From Chinchilla lanigera (taxonomy: Eukaryota; Chordata; Mammalia; Rodentia; Chinchillidae): 64,000 bases of DNA. Each line of letters starts with the position of its first letter. The stretch's first letter is position 1. Positions 41,940 to 53,879 of this stretch are shown here, one piece after another. Under the pieces are notes generated by a model. The model saw nothing but the letters and a program-made list of their open reading frames with translations, did no database searches and was not told where the DNA came from. The DNA is taken from positions 3,328,647 through 3,392,646 of the forward strand of contig NW_004955427.1 of the NCBI RefSeq assembly GCF_000276665.1. Direction: 5' to 3'. Made by a program: the position numbers and the translations under genes.

Positions 41940-42240
41940 TTGTTATATTTTTTCCATATTTTATTTGTTTATTAGTACATGGCCGTGGAGCGTAATAGTT
42001 ACATTGCTCGTGGGGAGTTGGTACGTGTACATAAACATCTGAATTCTTTTTATGTTTTGGTTTTTTTTCCAGTACTGGGAATCGAACTCATGACCTCACG
42101 CTTGCCAGGCAGGCGCTGTGCCACTGAGCTAAATCCCCAGCCCCCTGAATTCTTTTTAAATCCTTTTCCCTCTCCTCTCTCCCCTGCTCCATCTCTTGGT
42201 GCCCTTCCCTTTTGCAGATCTATCTCTCTCTTTCCTGTTA
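41940..42240 (-). mobile_element. L1 3' end fragment with nested ID
   Basis: TTATTTGTTTATTAGTACATGG...GGGGAGTTGGTACGTGTACATAA and a C/T-rich stretch form an antisense L1 3'UTR; an ID interrupts it. Confidence 0.7.
42053..42144 (-). mobile_element. ID SINE inside L1 fragment
   Basis: Target duplication CTGAATTCTTTTTA at 42039-42052 and 42145-42158. Confidence 0.95.
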
Positions 42241-42785
42241 TCATGAGAACTTCTTTTGGTCCATCAGTTTTCCACTGAAGACAGGGATCATGCAAGGGAA
42301 GGGAAGTCTAGTTTCTCCATCCCTGGTGTTTTCAGATGAGTCTGTGAGAGGTTCCTTGAGCAGGGAAAGGTGACGAGGGCAGCACACTTGAAAAGCAGTA
42401 GCATCAGCTTGCTGTGTAGCCGGATTATAACCATTCACCCCTGCCGTGAGACCGGGGCAGATCTTGTAGGAAATGAATCCCTAACATCTGTGGCAACCAA
42501 AATATCAGAAGGTAAAGCTAGTTTATAAAATAAATACAGATACTTCAGGAACCGACAAAACGAACAGTTACTGAGGGTGCTTAGAAAGATGAGAACTCAA
42601 GTTGCAGTTCCTTCTGCAGCCTCAGACCAGAGATAAAAGGGGCTTTATTAGTTTAATAGGCATCCACTTCTCCAGTCATGCATATATAAAATAAATGGTT
42701 AGACATTCATCGGGGGCATTGTGTGATGCATAAAGAACTTGTTCCCTGTAAACTTTATTGCTGACTCATTACCCATTGGTGATGG
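42241..42785. other. Intergenic DNA, nothing recognised
   Basis: No repeat or gene that I can assign. Confidence 0.3.
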
Positions 42786-42789
42786 AGAC

Positions 42790-43012
42790 AAGTCTCTAAG
42801 AGGTTAGGCAAGTGAGTTCAATAAATGTGTGCACCCCTTGGACCACCATCACAGTCAAGATAGCTCGTTTCGTTCTAGGAAGTTCCCCAGGCTCCTCTGC
42901 GGTCGGTCCTTTCCCACACCACTCAAGTCAACCATGGATCTTTTATCACTCTGTAGTCGTTTCACCTCTTCCAGCATTTCGTATAAATGAAATCGTACAC
43001 TATGTACTTTTT
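42790..43012 (-). repeat. Ancient L1M fragment
   Basis: CACCATCACAGTCAAGATAGC, AACCATGGATCTTTTATCACTCTGTAG and AAATGAAATCGTACACTATGTAC are antisense L1M 3' landmarks. The younger L1 begins straight after it. Confidence 0.6.
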
Positions 43013-46000
43013 CAATTTTTTAAAATTTATTTTAAAACATTCAGTACATATTGGCAATACATCGTGATCACAGCCATCACCGGGGATTTGTACCTGCATG
43101 TACCTTCATTCATTTTCCCCTTTCCCCTCCCTTCAACTCTTCTTCCCTTCCCTATTTACAAAAGCTTTGTTTCCATTTTTTCCTTCCATTCTCCTTTCTT
43201 CCCCTTTGCTTTCTTTTCTTACTCCTCCCCTCTCTTGCTCCCCCTCCCATTTGAACATGTTCTTTCTACTTTCCAATATCTACCCTCCATTATGCACCTT
43301 ACTTACCGGTTGGCTTTCTCATACAGAGAAACAATGTGATATTTAAACTTGTGTGTCTGATTTATTTCACTTAAAGTTATGGTCTCAAGGTGCATCCATT
43401 TTCCTAAAAATAACTCAGGCTTACCCTTTATGGCAGTATAGTACTCTCTTGTATATAAATACATTTCTTTATCCATGTATCTGCTGAGGGCATATGAGAT
43501 GTTTCCAAGGTTAGTTATTATAAATTGTGCTGCTCTAAACATGAGAATGTACATATCACTGTTGTACGCTGCTTTTAACTCTTTTGGAAAGACACCTAGA
43601 AGGGGAACAGCTGGGTCAAATGGAACCTCTAGCTTTAGTTTTTTGAGGAATCTCTGTACTAACTTCTACAGTGGTCGTACTACTTTACTGGCATTGGAGA
43701 AGGGTTCCTTTTCTCCCACGGCCTCTTCAGCATTTGTTATGGGTTGACGTCTTGATGATAGCCATTCTTACGGGGGTGAGATGGAATCTCAGTGTTGTTT
43801 TAATTTGCATTTCTCTAATGACTAATGACGTTGAACATTTTTTTCATGTATTTATTTGCTATCTGTACTTCTTTGTTCTCCCCCCATTTCTGGATTAGGT
43901 CTTTAGATTTGGAGGTAACTGAGTCTTTACATATGCTAGGTGTTACTCCTTTGGCTGAAGAGTAGCTGGTAAAATTTTTTCCCCATTCTGTGGGTTGTCT
44001 GTTCACTCTGAGTGTTTTTGCTGTGCAAAAACTTTTTAATATTATGTGACCCCAGCTGATTCTTGGTACTGTTTCCTGTGCAATCAGGGTTTTGTTCATG
44101 AAGTATTTGCCTGTATGTACATCTTCAAGAGTTTTACCGGGGCTGGGGATATAGCTCAGTGACACAGCGCTTGCCTGGCAAGCGCAAGGTCGTGATTTCG
44201 ATTCCTGGTACTGGGGCGGCGGGGGGAAGAGTTTTACCTATTTTATCTTTTAGCAGATTGAGTATTTCTGTTTTAATGTTTAGATCTTTGATCCATTTTG
44301 ATTTTAGTTGAGTGCATGGTGAGAAGTACGGGTCTAGGTTCAATTTTTGGCATGTGGAAAGCCAGTTTTTCCAGCACCACTTATTTAAAAAGCAATATTT
44401 CTTGCAGTGAACATGTTTGGCTGATTTGGAAAAGATAAAGTAGCTGAGTGTGCTTGTCTCTCCATCTTTTTATTCTGTTTCATTGATCCTCAGGTCTGTA
44501 TTTTTTGCCAGTACTATCCTGTTTTTATCATGGTAGCTTTGTATTATAATTTCAAATCAGGGATTGTGATGCACCCTGCCTTGTCCTTGTTGCCCAGAAT
44601 TACTTTTGCTATTCCAGGTCTCTTCTGCAGAGAAGAGAATTTGAATTTTATGAATTTTAGGATTGTTTTGTCTAGTTCTGTGAGCTCTACTATTGGTATT
44701 TTGATTGCAATGGAATTAAATCTGTATAGCAATTTTGGAAGTATGGCCATATTCACTATATTGGTTTTGCCTGGCTCCTTCTCTAGTTTTGGTATCAGGG
44801 TAATGCTTGCTTCCAGGACTTAAGTTTAGGGGCACGCTTTCCTTTCAATTTCATTGTAGAGTATGGGGTGTAGTGGCATTAGATCTTCTCTAAAGTTCTT
44901 GTAGAATTCATCAGAATCTGGGCTTTTCTTTGTTCATAGTTTTAAAAAAATATTTCTTTGATTTTATTGACTGATACTGGGTTATTTAGAATTTTTGTAT
45001 CTTCTTGATTCAGCTTTGATAATTCATATGCCTCTAGAAAGTTGTCCACTTCTTCTGAGTTTTCCATTTTACTAGAATATAGGTTCTCAAAGTAGGTAGT
45101 GATGACCTTCTGGATTTCTGCCCCTTTTATTACTAACTGTATGGATTTATGTTTTTTCTTTCCTTTTTTATAATGTTGGCTAGGGGCTTTTCTATTTTTA
45201 TTCTTTGATCCCTTGATTACTGTTTTTTTTAGTCTCCAGTGCATTAATTTTGGTTCTCCCTCACATGTGCTTTGGGTTTTAGCTTCCTCTTCTTACTCTA
45301 GAAACTTGAAGTTCAACATTAGGTTATTTATTTGTGCTCACTCTATTTTTCTAACGTGGGAATTCACTGCTCCAAATTTCCCTCATGGGAATGCCTTTGT
45401 TTCTTCCTATAAGTTCTGGCATATCACACTGGCATTATGGTTTAATTGCAGAAACTGTCTAGTTTCTTTAATTTCATCTGTGACTCACTGGTTGTTCAGG
45501 AGGGTGCTATTTAATTTCCATGTGTTTATGTAGTTTTTGTGGTCTCTTCTGCCCTTGATTTCCAGTTTCACTGCACTGTGATGTGGTAGTATGCATGGGA
45601 TAATTTCAGTTCCTTTGCATTTAACTAAGCATGTGCTGTGAGCTAGTCTATGGTTTATTTTGGAGAAGGTCTTGTGTGCTGAATGTATATTCTTTTGTTG
45701 TTCTTTGAAGCACTCTGCAGACATCTACTAAGTCCATTTGTTCAAAGGTTTGGCTTGGGTCTGATATTCGTTGTTTTTTTTGTCTAGTTGATCTGTCTAT
45801 TTGTGACAGTGGGTATTGAGCCCCCCCCATTACAATAGTATTAGTGCTTATCTGCTTTTTCATATCCATTAGTGTTTGTTCTATATAGTTGGATGCACCA
45901 ATATTTAGTGCATATATATTTATGATTGTTATTTCTCTCTCTTGGATTATCCTGTTAGTGTGCAGTGACCCTTTGTGTCTCTTCTGATCAGTTTTGGCTT

Positions 46001-48460
46001 GAAATTAACTTTGTCTGCAAATCAAATAGCTACCTCTGCTTTTTTTCTGAGTTCCTGTTGCATGGAGTATTGTTTCCCATTCTTTAACTTTCAGTCTATT
46101 AATTTCTTCTTGAGTTAAATGTGTTTCTTGTATGCAGCATATTGTTGGATTTTGTTTCTTGATCCGTTCTGCCAATCTGTTTCTCTTGAACTGTGTTGAG
46201 ACCATTCACACTTATGTTTATAACTGATATGTATTTACTTATCCTTGTCATACTATGTTCCTGTTGTTGGTTTCTTTTATTTCTCTTCTGTTTAATTTCT
46301 TGCCTTGCCTGGTAGATTCATACTATTGAAATTCTTGGAATAAAACATCTTCATTGTCTTTTTTGAGAATATTCTTGAGAATTTTTTAGATTGCCTGTTT
46401 TGTGGTCATGAATGTCTTAAGGTGTTCTTTATCATGGAAGTATCTTATTTCTCCATCAAATCTGAAAGATAGTTTTATGAGATACATCAGTGTGGGTTGG
46501 AGGTTGTTTTCTTTTAGTACTTGAAATACTTCACTCTAAGCCCTCCTTGACTTAAGGGTCTATGTTGAGAAGTCTGCTGTGATTTTATTGAGTTTCTTTT
46601 CTTTACAGGTAATTTGTTTCACTTCTGTAATGTCTTTTAATATTCTGTTCTTGTGTTGAATTTCTGGCATTTTGACTAAAAACTACTTACTGTAGTTTTT
46701 TTCTGATCTCATCTATTTAGAGTTCTATATGCCTCATTTACAGACCTTAAGCTGTTTTTCTATGCTTGGACAGTTTTCTGCTATTACTGCTACAAACATT
46801 TAAAAAATTTCCTTTGTGTTATCATCTGATTCTTCATTGATTTCAATTAATCATCTGTTACTCTTCTTTGCATCTTCTAACAGCTGTTGGCCTGATTTTT
46901 CATGGTCCTTCTTCCTCTTTTTAAGAGGATTTTCATTTGAAGATCACCAACCAGAGCACTTTCCATGTCTCATAGTCTTTCTTTACATTGGTTGACTCTG
47001 CTGTATATATTTTTAGTAGAATTTTTAATCTCCTGCTTTCTATTTGAGTCTGTGTTATAGATGATAGCTCTCTCCTATGTTGGGCATTTATCATTTATGT
47101 GCCTTTGCTAAGGTCCTCTGTTTTTTTATTTGTGTCTATTCTAAATTCACTAATCATGTCCTTCATTATCCTTGTCCTCTCTTTAATTATCTGCTTTGTT
47201 TTTGTCAAGAGACGTATTGGTCTGTTTTTTTTACTTTCACTGTCACCATTTCCTAAAATTCTTCTGGGAAGTTTTTTATTTTTTCCAACTCAGTGCCCTG
47301 TTGATTTGCCTTGGGCAAGGTGGGCATTGTGTTACATCTTGCTTCTGTATTTTCTCATTTTGTATTTTTTGTTTTCTGCATTGAGGCTTGTAAATTGCTT
47401 ATGATATGTAGCTTTATTACTAGTATTAAGACGTCTTTAGAAAATGATTACTTTTTGCATATGGCTTCTAGGCATAGTTAGTTTTTGGTTTTTGAGTTTG
47501 TCCCAGTTTATGAGGGATGAAATGTTGCTGCCTGCTTGACCTGGCACCTAGTTCTTTGGTACCGGACTATAGTATTGCTTATGACCCCAGACAATGTAGG
47601 GATTGGCATACAAGGAAGATCAATGGATCACAACTATGTCATCTTAGCTAAAGTAGTATGATTAGTAATAAGAATAGCATCAAGCACAGATTAGGAAATG
47701 AAAAACTGTGGTAACTATTAATTTGCCAATTTTAACCATAGGTACTAGATTTATACTTATATAATAAGATATAAGACAAACCAGGCAATTACATACAATA
47801 AATATCCACTCACTGGAGTGATTTTGCCCTAAAGGGAGAAAATTTAAGAGGGGTAAGAAGAAAAAGTAGAGAAATAAAAGAAAAGGGAAGAGATTAGAAG
47901 CAAGGCTGAAGGATGAAGTGTTACCCAAGCCTCAGGAAACTGGTAAAGAAGACTGGAGGAAAAGAAAGAACAACAAGAAGAAAAATAGAACAAAACAAAA
48001 AAACTTAAAAGCAACGTTGACACTCATGAGAAAGGAAAAAAACCCAACCATTAAAAACAAAAAATTCAAAACAAACAAAACCAAAAAACAAAGGAAAAAA
48101 ACAGTTCTCTTTAGTTTCTAGCAAACCCTTTGACCCCCTGGTTCAGACTCCATGGTCTTCCAGCATGAATCCTTGGACTCCCGATGTGGACCCATATGGA
48201 ACATTACTATGGGCTTTCACCTGGATCCGTCAGAGCTCTAGCCTGTGAACAGATCTTCTGAACTCTTCTCCATCTGAGTCTGTGGACAGCCACTCTGGGC
48301 CAGTCTTGTAAATTTCAGTGTCCTGCATTGAATCTGATTCAGTGCATGTGCAGTCTTTTGAAGAGGCTTGCTCCAGCTTTGCAAGCTCTTGTAAGCACTG
48401 ACTAATGCATTTAGCATCTTTGGTACACTAAGATTTTTTGGGGGGGAGGTCATTGAAATT
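43013..48460 (-). mobile_element. Nearly complete but inactive L1, minus strand
   Basis: Right to left: candidate 5'UTR (about 47560-48460), ORF1 (about 46300-47500), ORF2 endonuclease region (45500-46250, e.g. IKKQNPTICCIQETHLTQEE at 46005-46205), reverse-transcriptase C-terminal part (44544-44756, [21 protein letters not shown]), C-terminus and C/T-rich 3'UTR at 43015-43300. The central ORF2 stretch is shorter than in a full L1 and frames are broken repeatedly, so it cannot be autonomous. An ID sits at 44139-44226. Confidence 0.85.
44139..44226 (+). mobile_element. ID SINE nested in L1
   Basis: Target duplication AAGAGTTTTACC at 44127-44138 and 44227-44238. Confidence 0.95.
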
Positions 48461-48494
48461 TTAGTTCTAGAATTTCATATAGTCCTTTTTTTAT

Positions 48495-48585
48495 TTTGTT
48501 GTGTTTTTTTGGTACTGGAAATCGAACTCAGGACCTTGTGCTTGCCACGCAGGTGCTTATGCCACTGAGCTGTATCGCCAGCCCA
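48495..48585 (-). mobile_element. ID SINE
   Basis: TTTTTTTGGTACTGGAAATCGAACTCAGGACCTTG...ATGCCACTGAGCTGTATCGCCAGCCC. Confidence 0.88.
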
Positions 48586-48916
48586 TTTTTTTCTTTTATT
48601 TTGTTGCTCTGTTGAGATTTCCTTTTTTCAAAAACTCACGAAGGCCATACTTTCCTTAATTCTTTGAACATTTTTTAATTCTTTGAGCCATATTTTTAAT
48701 AGCTAATTTAAAACCCTTGGCTTCTAATTTCATCATATCTCAGTTGTCCTCTTATGGGGATCATAGTTTTGAGTTTCCTATTGTTCAGTGCTTAAAAATA
48801 ATTTCATATAACATCTCAGATTTTATCACCCATGGCAGAACTCTAGTCCCCACCTTTTGCCCCATCATATCTGAAAGTGAAAGTTTGCAAGATACGCCCT
48901 ATAAGATTGAATTACA

Positions 48917-49012
48917 ATGTCTGGGCTTGTAGCTCAGTGATATGGTATGTGCTCAACATGTACATGAGGCCATGGGTTTAATCTCAATCACATGCGTACA
49001 CAAAAAATTAAA
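48917..49012 (+). mobile_element. ID SINE, old copy
   Basis: GTCTGGGCTTGTAGCTCAGTGATATGG...GAGGCCATGGGTTTAATCTC with an A-rich tail. Confidence 0.7.
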
Positions 49013-49229
49013 TTACACAAGCAGAAATAGATTTAATAAAAAGGGGTCCCAAAGCTTTTGTTTGGCCTGAAAAATAATTAATAGCTGTGGGTTCTGCCTT
49101 ATTCCTCAGAAAACTACCTCCATTTATGGGGAATTAATATGATGAATTAGGGGTAATTTCTCTGTTTTTTTCTAAAAATTAAGTATAATAACCAACTCTT
49201 TTTCTAGGAAACAAAAAGATTTCTAAAAA

Positions 49230-49460
49230 TAACAATGCCACCACCAATAGTAATGTACTATTAGTGAGCACTTAATGTTTTAGGTGCTACCCTTAGGATT
49301 TCATTTATATTAACCAATTTATTCTTTATAATAACCTATGAATAACTACCTAATTGCTAATTAGTATCTAAACATTAATTACTAAATAATAATCCTATTT
49401 ACAAGTGAGAAAAACTGAGAAACAGATTAAATGATTTTCTGGAAGTGACATCTGGTGAAT
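49230..49460 (-). repeat. MIR SINE relic
   Basis: TAGTGAGCACTTAATGTTTTAGGTGCT ... TTTACAAGTGAGAAAAACTGAGAAACAG ... GTGACATCTGGTGAATGGGAG, antisense MIR order. Confidence 0.6.
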
Positions 49461-49664
49461 GGGAGGTTTATGAAAAGCCTTTGCCACTTTCAATGGAAAT
49501 GTTAGATAGTATAAAAGACCTTAGAGAGAAACACAAAATGTGTGAATGTGTAAGGGAGCAGGTAAATTTGGGGAATTCAGGAGCACATGTATGTGAGGGC
49601 AGGTATGGGTATGTAGGAGCTTCAGGGTTTTCCTAAATGTTTTTTCCGTTTATCACAACCTTTT

Positions 49665-49816
49665 TTTCTGGTCTTTTTGAGACACGGTCTCGCTATGCAG
49701 TTCAGGCTGGCCTTGGGCTCACTTTGTTGTCCAGGCTGGCCTCGAACTCACAGAGATCCTCCTGCCTCAGCCTCCTGAGTGCTGGGATTATAGGTGTGCG
49801 CCACCACGCCCGGCTC
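49665..49816 (-). mobile_element. B1 SINE
   Basis: Well conserved minus-strand B1, GAGACACGGTCTCGCTATGCAG to CCACCACGCCCGGCT. Confidence 0.95.
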
Positions 49817-49939
49817 ACAACCTCTTTGTAGTCAATCAATTTAAACATATTCTTGAGAGTTTAGCTCCATGTCACTACTTCAGGAAAACTTGTCACATGT
49901 TTTTGTAATATGATTTAAAAATTTTTCCTGTTTCCCACC

Positions 49940-50018
49940 ATACATGCAGCACCTAGTGCCTTTTTTGGCATGCAGTGTGTTCCTAGTAAGTACTTGTGAA
50001 ATAAATAAATGAATCCCC
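49940..50018 (+). repeat. L2 3' end relic
   Basis: CATGCAGCACCTAGTGCC...GCAGTGTGTTCCTAGTAAGTACTTGTGAAATAAATAAATGAAT. Confidence 0.6.
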
Positions 50019-50094
50019 TGAAGTACATTTCCCTTCTCAGAGCCCTATGCACTTGATTTATTATTAAGGATTGCCTATTTTTTTTGCCTTTTCT

Positions 50095-50300
50095 TCCTAT
50101 TAAAAATTACACATAGTAAAATTAATTTTTTTAGTGTACAGGTCTGAATTTTAACAAAAGTACAGAACCATGTAACTACTACCACAACAAAGATACAGAA
50201 CAGTTTCATTTCTCCACCAGAAATTCCTTCTTGTTAAATTTTTGTAGTCAGACTCAACCCCTAACCTTTACACTCGGGCAACCGGTGAGAACTGCTTGTT
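50095..50300 (-). repeat. Ancient L1M fragment
   Basis: TTTTTTAGTGTACAGGTCTGAATTTTAACAAAAGTACAGAACCATGTAACTACTACC matches antisense L1M 3' words. Confidence 0.6.
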
Positions 50301-50804
50301 TTACATTACCCTATGCTCTCCTTTTCTCTCCTGTCAGCTTTGTCTATATTTCAGCTGTTTCAGTCCTAAATTCTCTGTGAAAAAGTGAAGCTGAATGTGA
50401 CAGTCATCACATGCATTTACGCCCCCCGTGAAAACATTTGAACAAATAGCCTGGGCATTTGGAAGAATGAGAAGAAGGACAGTCGGCTGGGTTTTCATCC
50501 GTAATCTATGCTGCTTCCGTTCTTTTAGAAGTGCTCACACTGGATCTTTATGACTCTCATTTCATCACCCTTGCTGCTTCATGTTGCGTGGTCCCGCCCA
50601 GGTCCCGGCAATGACCCCCGTACTGGCTTCCACACCTTGAATACTTGCTCTTTTCAGTCTCTGCCCTTCACCCAAAGCGAACTTTCTGAGACTTCGCCAA
50701 GCTTGGCATTGACACTCCACCGAACTTCAGCACCTCAGCGTGTTGTTCGCGACTCTTCACGGAGTCTCTTTCTTCTTCAGCGTCATCATTACTGGGGCCT
50801 GTTC
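50301..50804. other. Intergenic DNA, nothing recognised
   Basis: ORF 50550-50813 has no domain and runs into the following L1. Confidence 0.35.
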
Positions 50805-50807
50805 TTC

Positions 50808-51300
50808 TTTTAAAAATTTTATTTGAGAGAGAATCCCCCCAAATAAAAACAAGGACAAAAACAAAACAATAACAACGATGCAGAATTTCAAAACAAGGTG
50901 ATAGGAAATTAAGAATGGTTGTTATATTACATATTGCTATCTTCAAGGTAGAACTGCTCAGACTACCAGATATAGGTACGCAAGACTGATCAGTTAGGTG
51001 TTCATTGTTCCTTTCAATAAATTAGTGATACAGTTATCTTAGCTCTTATGTATGTATACATTTTATCATCATATATGTATATATTTTATTATACGTATAT
51101 GTATAATAATCATATATATGTATATTNNNNNNNNNNNNNNNNNNNNNNNNNNNNNNNNNNNNNNNNNNNNNNNNNNNNNNNNNNNNNNNNNNNNNNNNNN
51201 NNNNNNNNNNNNNNNNNNNNNNNNNNTATATATATATATTTCCCTTCCTTCTTTTCTCCTTTCCTTCATCCCAGTTGTTCTTTCCTTTTCCAAAAAAAGA
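50808..51300 (-). mobile_element. L1 3' end with AT microsatellite and gap
   Basis: TTTTAAAAATTTTATTTGAGAGAGAATCC start, AAAACAAGGTGATAGG words, an alternating TA/TATG run at 51045-51240 broken by 100 N, then the C/T-rich segment CCTTCCTTCTTTTCTCC. Confidence 0.85.
51127..51226. other. Assembly gap, 100 N
   Basis: Exactly 100 N inside an AT-dinucleotide run, a conventional gap size for unknown length. Confidence 1.
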
Positions 51301-51675
51301 TAAATATAACAATGAAACCAAGTTTCAAAACAAGTTATTAGGACAGTTACAAGTGTATTGTCTTCCTAGTACTCACAGTAGAAGGTACAGGCATGATATT
51401 TTGCCCATAAAATATGAGCACAAAACTTTCTTTATAATGAAGAGCAACTAGCTGTGTAACACTCTTAACTGTCTTGTATATACACATATTTTTTCCTGTC
51501 TTCATTTCCCCTTTCTCCTGTTCTTTTTACTCTATAATGTTCCCGGAGACCCAAATTAATCGACCCTTTTAAAGGCACACACGTTTTACCCCCTGGGGCA
51601 TCTGTCCCCAGCCCCCAGAGACTTTCCTGACTCTCTCTGACTCTCTGCCAACGAGCATGTTATTGAAGATAATGC
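51301..51675 (-). mobile_element. Probable second L1 3' fragment, then unassigned DNA
   Basis: 51301-51540 repeats L1-3'UTR-like words (AAGTTTCAAAACAAGTTATTAGG, ACTCTTAACTGTCTTGTATATACAC, CATTTCCCCTTTCTCC). After 51541 I see nothing I can name. Confidence 0.5.
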
Positions 51676-51679
51676 ATCT

Positions 51680-51912
51680 TATTCTCTTGCTTTCCGGAGA
51701 CCACTCTACTGCCCCCTCTTCCATGTGCCCGCCCACTTGCTGTGACATCCATAACTTCCTATTGTGCTGTGCTCAAATGTTGATCTCCTGCCGACTAGAA
51801 ACAAAGTTCTCTGAGGTAAATCTGCCTCTTATTCATCATTGAATGCCGTGTCTAGCACAGTGCCTGTCCTACAGGAGACACTTAAACAAGCCTTGCTGAA
51901 TGCATCAATGAA
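51680..51912 (+). repeat. L2 3' end
   Basis: GACTAGAAACAAAGTTCTCTGAGG...CCGTGTCTAGCACAGTGCCTGTCCTACAGGAGACACTTAAACAAGCC, sense L2 terminus. Confidence 0.75.
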
Positions 51913-53355
51913 TTCTTACTGTCCTATTAGTTGAGTAATATTTTTTCATATATGTGTTTTAAATGTAGTTTTTGGTGCTCTAGAAAGTTTTAAATCAAGT
52001 ACTTTCCCATTTTTATCAGAAGCGAATGATCCTATTTTGGAGTCCTCTCCAGCCTTCTGTGAGGCAACGTGCATTGATGTGTGACCTTGTCAGCTGGCAT
52101 TATTTCAAATGGGCTTACCCATAGCTGTCTGCTTGCGTATAGAAACTCAGTTTGCAATTGTGGAAATAAAAAAGGGGAAAATAGGGTGTTGAAAGTTAAT
52201 GTGAATTTCCCATTAGTGGCTAACTGGCTCTGAACTTCCTCTCCATGGAAGCTCAGAGTACAGTCAGCCGCCAGAGTGCTCAGGCCCAGGCTGGCTCCCA
52301 GCCATGCGGTTCACGTCTCTGTCTGTTACGGACTCCCACCCCGGGAACCTTAGTTCTAAGGCATTTGATTTCAATGTATTTGCCACAGAAATGGATATTT
52401 GGTCCTTTCTTATGAAAGTAAAGGCACTGAATTCCCTGAAAAATTCTAACTATGCCATGTCATTGTAAAACTAAACCAAGAAGAACCCAACCACTAACAA
52501 AAGATAAAGCTGTCACATTTATGATCAAGCAGCTCTTGGTAGGAAGTGAGGACACGTAGAGAAGAGGGGCAATGTGATCCCAATCTTCGTCACACTTGGT
52601 AAGGTTGGGGCATGAGTGGAATCTGCCTCTTTCTTTGTTTACTGCCACAATAGCACAAATTCCTCCATGACTTTGAATTGGCATAGCACCAGTTTAAGCT
52701 GAAGCAATGGTTCTCAGACTTAAGTTTTCATGAGGGTCAACTAGAAAACGTCACACAAACATCTTGGCTTATATTCCTGGAGGCTTTGGTGAAGTGGGCT
52801 TGGAGTGGACCCGAGGAAGGTACATTGTAAACCGGATATACACTCCTACTGTGATTCCGCCCTACAAAGTTGTACAACTGTCTTTTCTCGTATTGTTGAG
52901 ATGGACAGATAATGTAATCAGTCTTTCAGGAGCCCTTAACATTCTGGATTTATTGACAGCCCAAGGCACTTTTATAAGTTAGCTCAGCAAACTGGGGTTT
53001 CTTCTTCAGTAACATCTACTTTCAAAATCTGGAAGTCCAGCTGATCTTGTGGAAATATTCACAAGCAGAAAGGGAAGGTGGCACCGCAGACTGAGCTATA
53101 ATGTTGCTCAATGGAAATCTCAGCAGAATGTACGGGTAGATTGCCCAGCTCACTTTCTCTGTGGGCTGTGTACTGTGGAGTGAGTGGAGTTTATATCACT
53201 GGAACCTCCTGCTATGACTTATTTAATTCTCGTAGGAGGTGTCCATCCAGTGTTTGGGGACGCTTGACATGATGGTGTAGTACAGAAGGAATGGGAACAG
53301 AGCAGGGGTAAGGGTGCACAGTTGATGAAGACAGGTGAACAGATAATGTGATCGT
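51913..53355. other. Intergenic DNA, possible MER5 trace
   Basis: 52706-52750 (AATGGTTCTCAGACTTAAGTTTTCATGAGGGTCAACTAGAA) resembles a MER5 terminus. Otherwise unassigned, and no supported gene. Confidence 0.35.
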
Positions 53356-53458
53356 TCTTTTTGTTGAGATGTAGTCTTTTTATGTTGCCCAGGTTGGCCT
53401 GGCACTTGCCTCCCAAGTAGCTGGGATTACAGTGTGAACCACTGTACCGGTCTCTCAC
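53356..53458 (-). mobile_element. B1/Alu-like SINE, truncated
   Basis: GTTGAGATGTAGTCTTTTTATGTTGCCCAGGTTGGCC...CCAAGTAGCTGGGATTACAGTG, with internal deletion. Confidence 0.7.
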
Positions 53459-53875
53459 CTTGCTTTCTGCTCTGAGTTGAATTCCAAAGAGTTGGTTCAG
53501 TTATCCGTGTTTGGTTTGGGACATTAAAAAAAGTGGGTTTACTCTTAATGTTTATCGCGTCTTTCTCTTGGTTAAGCACTGGAATTACAGTGGCCTAGCC
53601 GAGAGGCAGGGGACTGGTGATAGCTGAGAATCTCTGCTTAAGTTTTGTTGAATAATAACTTATATAATAATCCCAGGAAGTACAAGATTTTCAGAGAGAT
53701 CTTTTAAGCAACCATTTCTCAACTGCTGTTTTGATCTTGGGAAATCTGAGGTGGGAGGGTACACCCAAACCTCACAGTGACTTCAGAGACGGAGGAGCAT
53801 GTCTCAGTAATTTCAGTGTTAGGTATGTTCAAGGACAGGGTATTCTTTTTTAAAAAAACTGGTTGCTTATTTTTG
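53459..53875. other. Intergenic DNA, nothing recognised
   Basis: No repeat or gene assigned. Confidence 0.3.
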
Positions 53876-53879
53876 AAAA

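Noticed and set aside
42812..43339. 175-residue Phe/Ser/Leu-rich ORF
   Set aside because: C/T-rich L1 3'UTR in antisense; apparent hydrophobicity is a composition effect.
47918..48121. Lys-rich 67-residue ORF
   Set aside because: A-rich, low-complexity stretch of L1 5'UTR read by chance.
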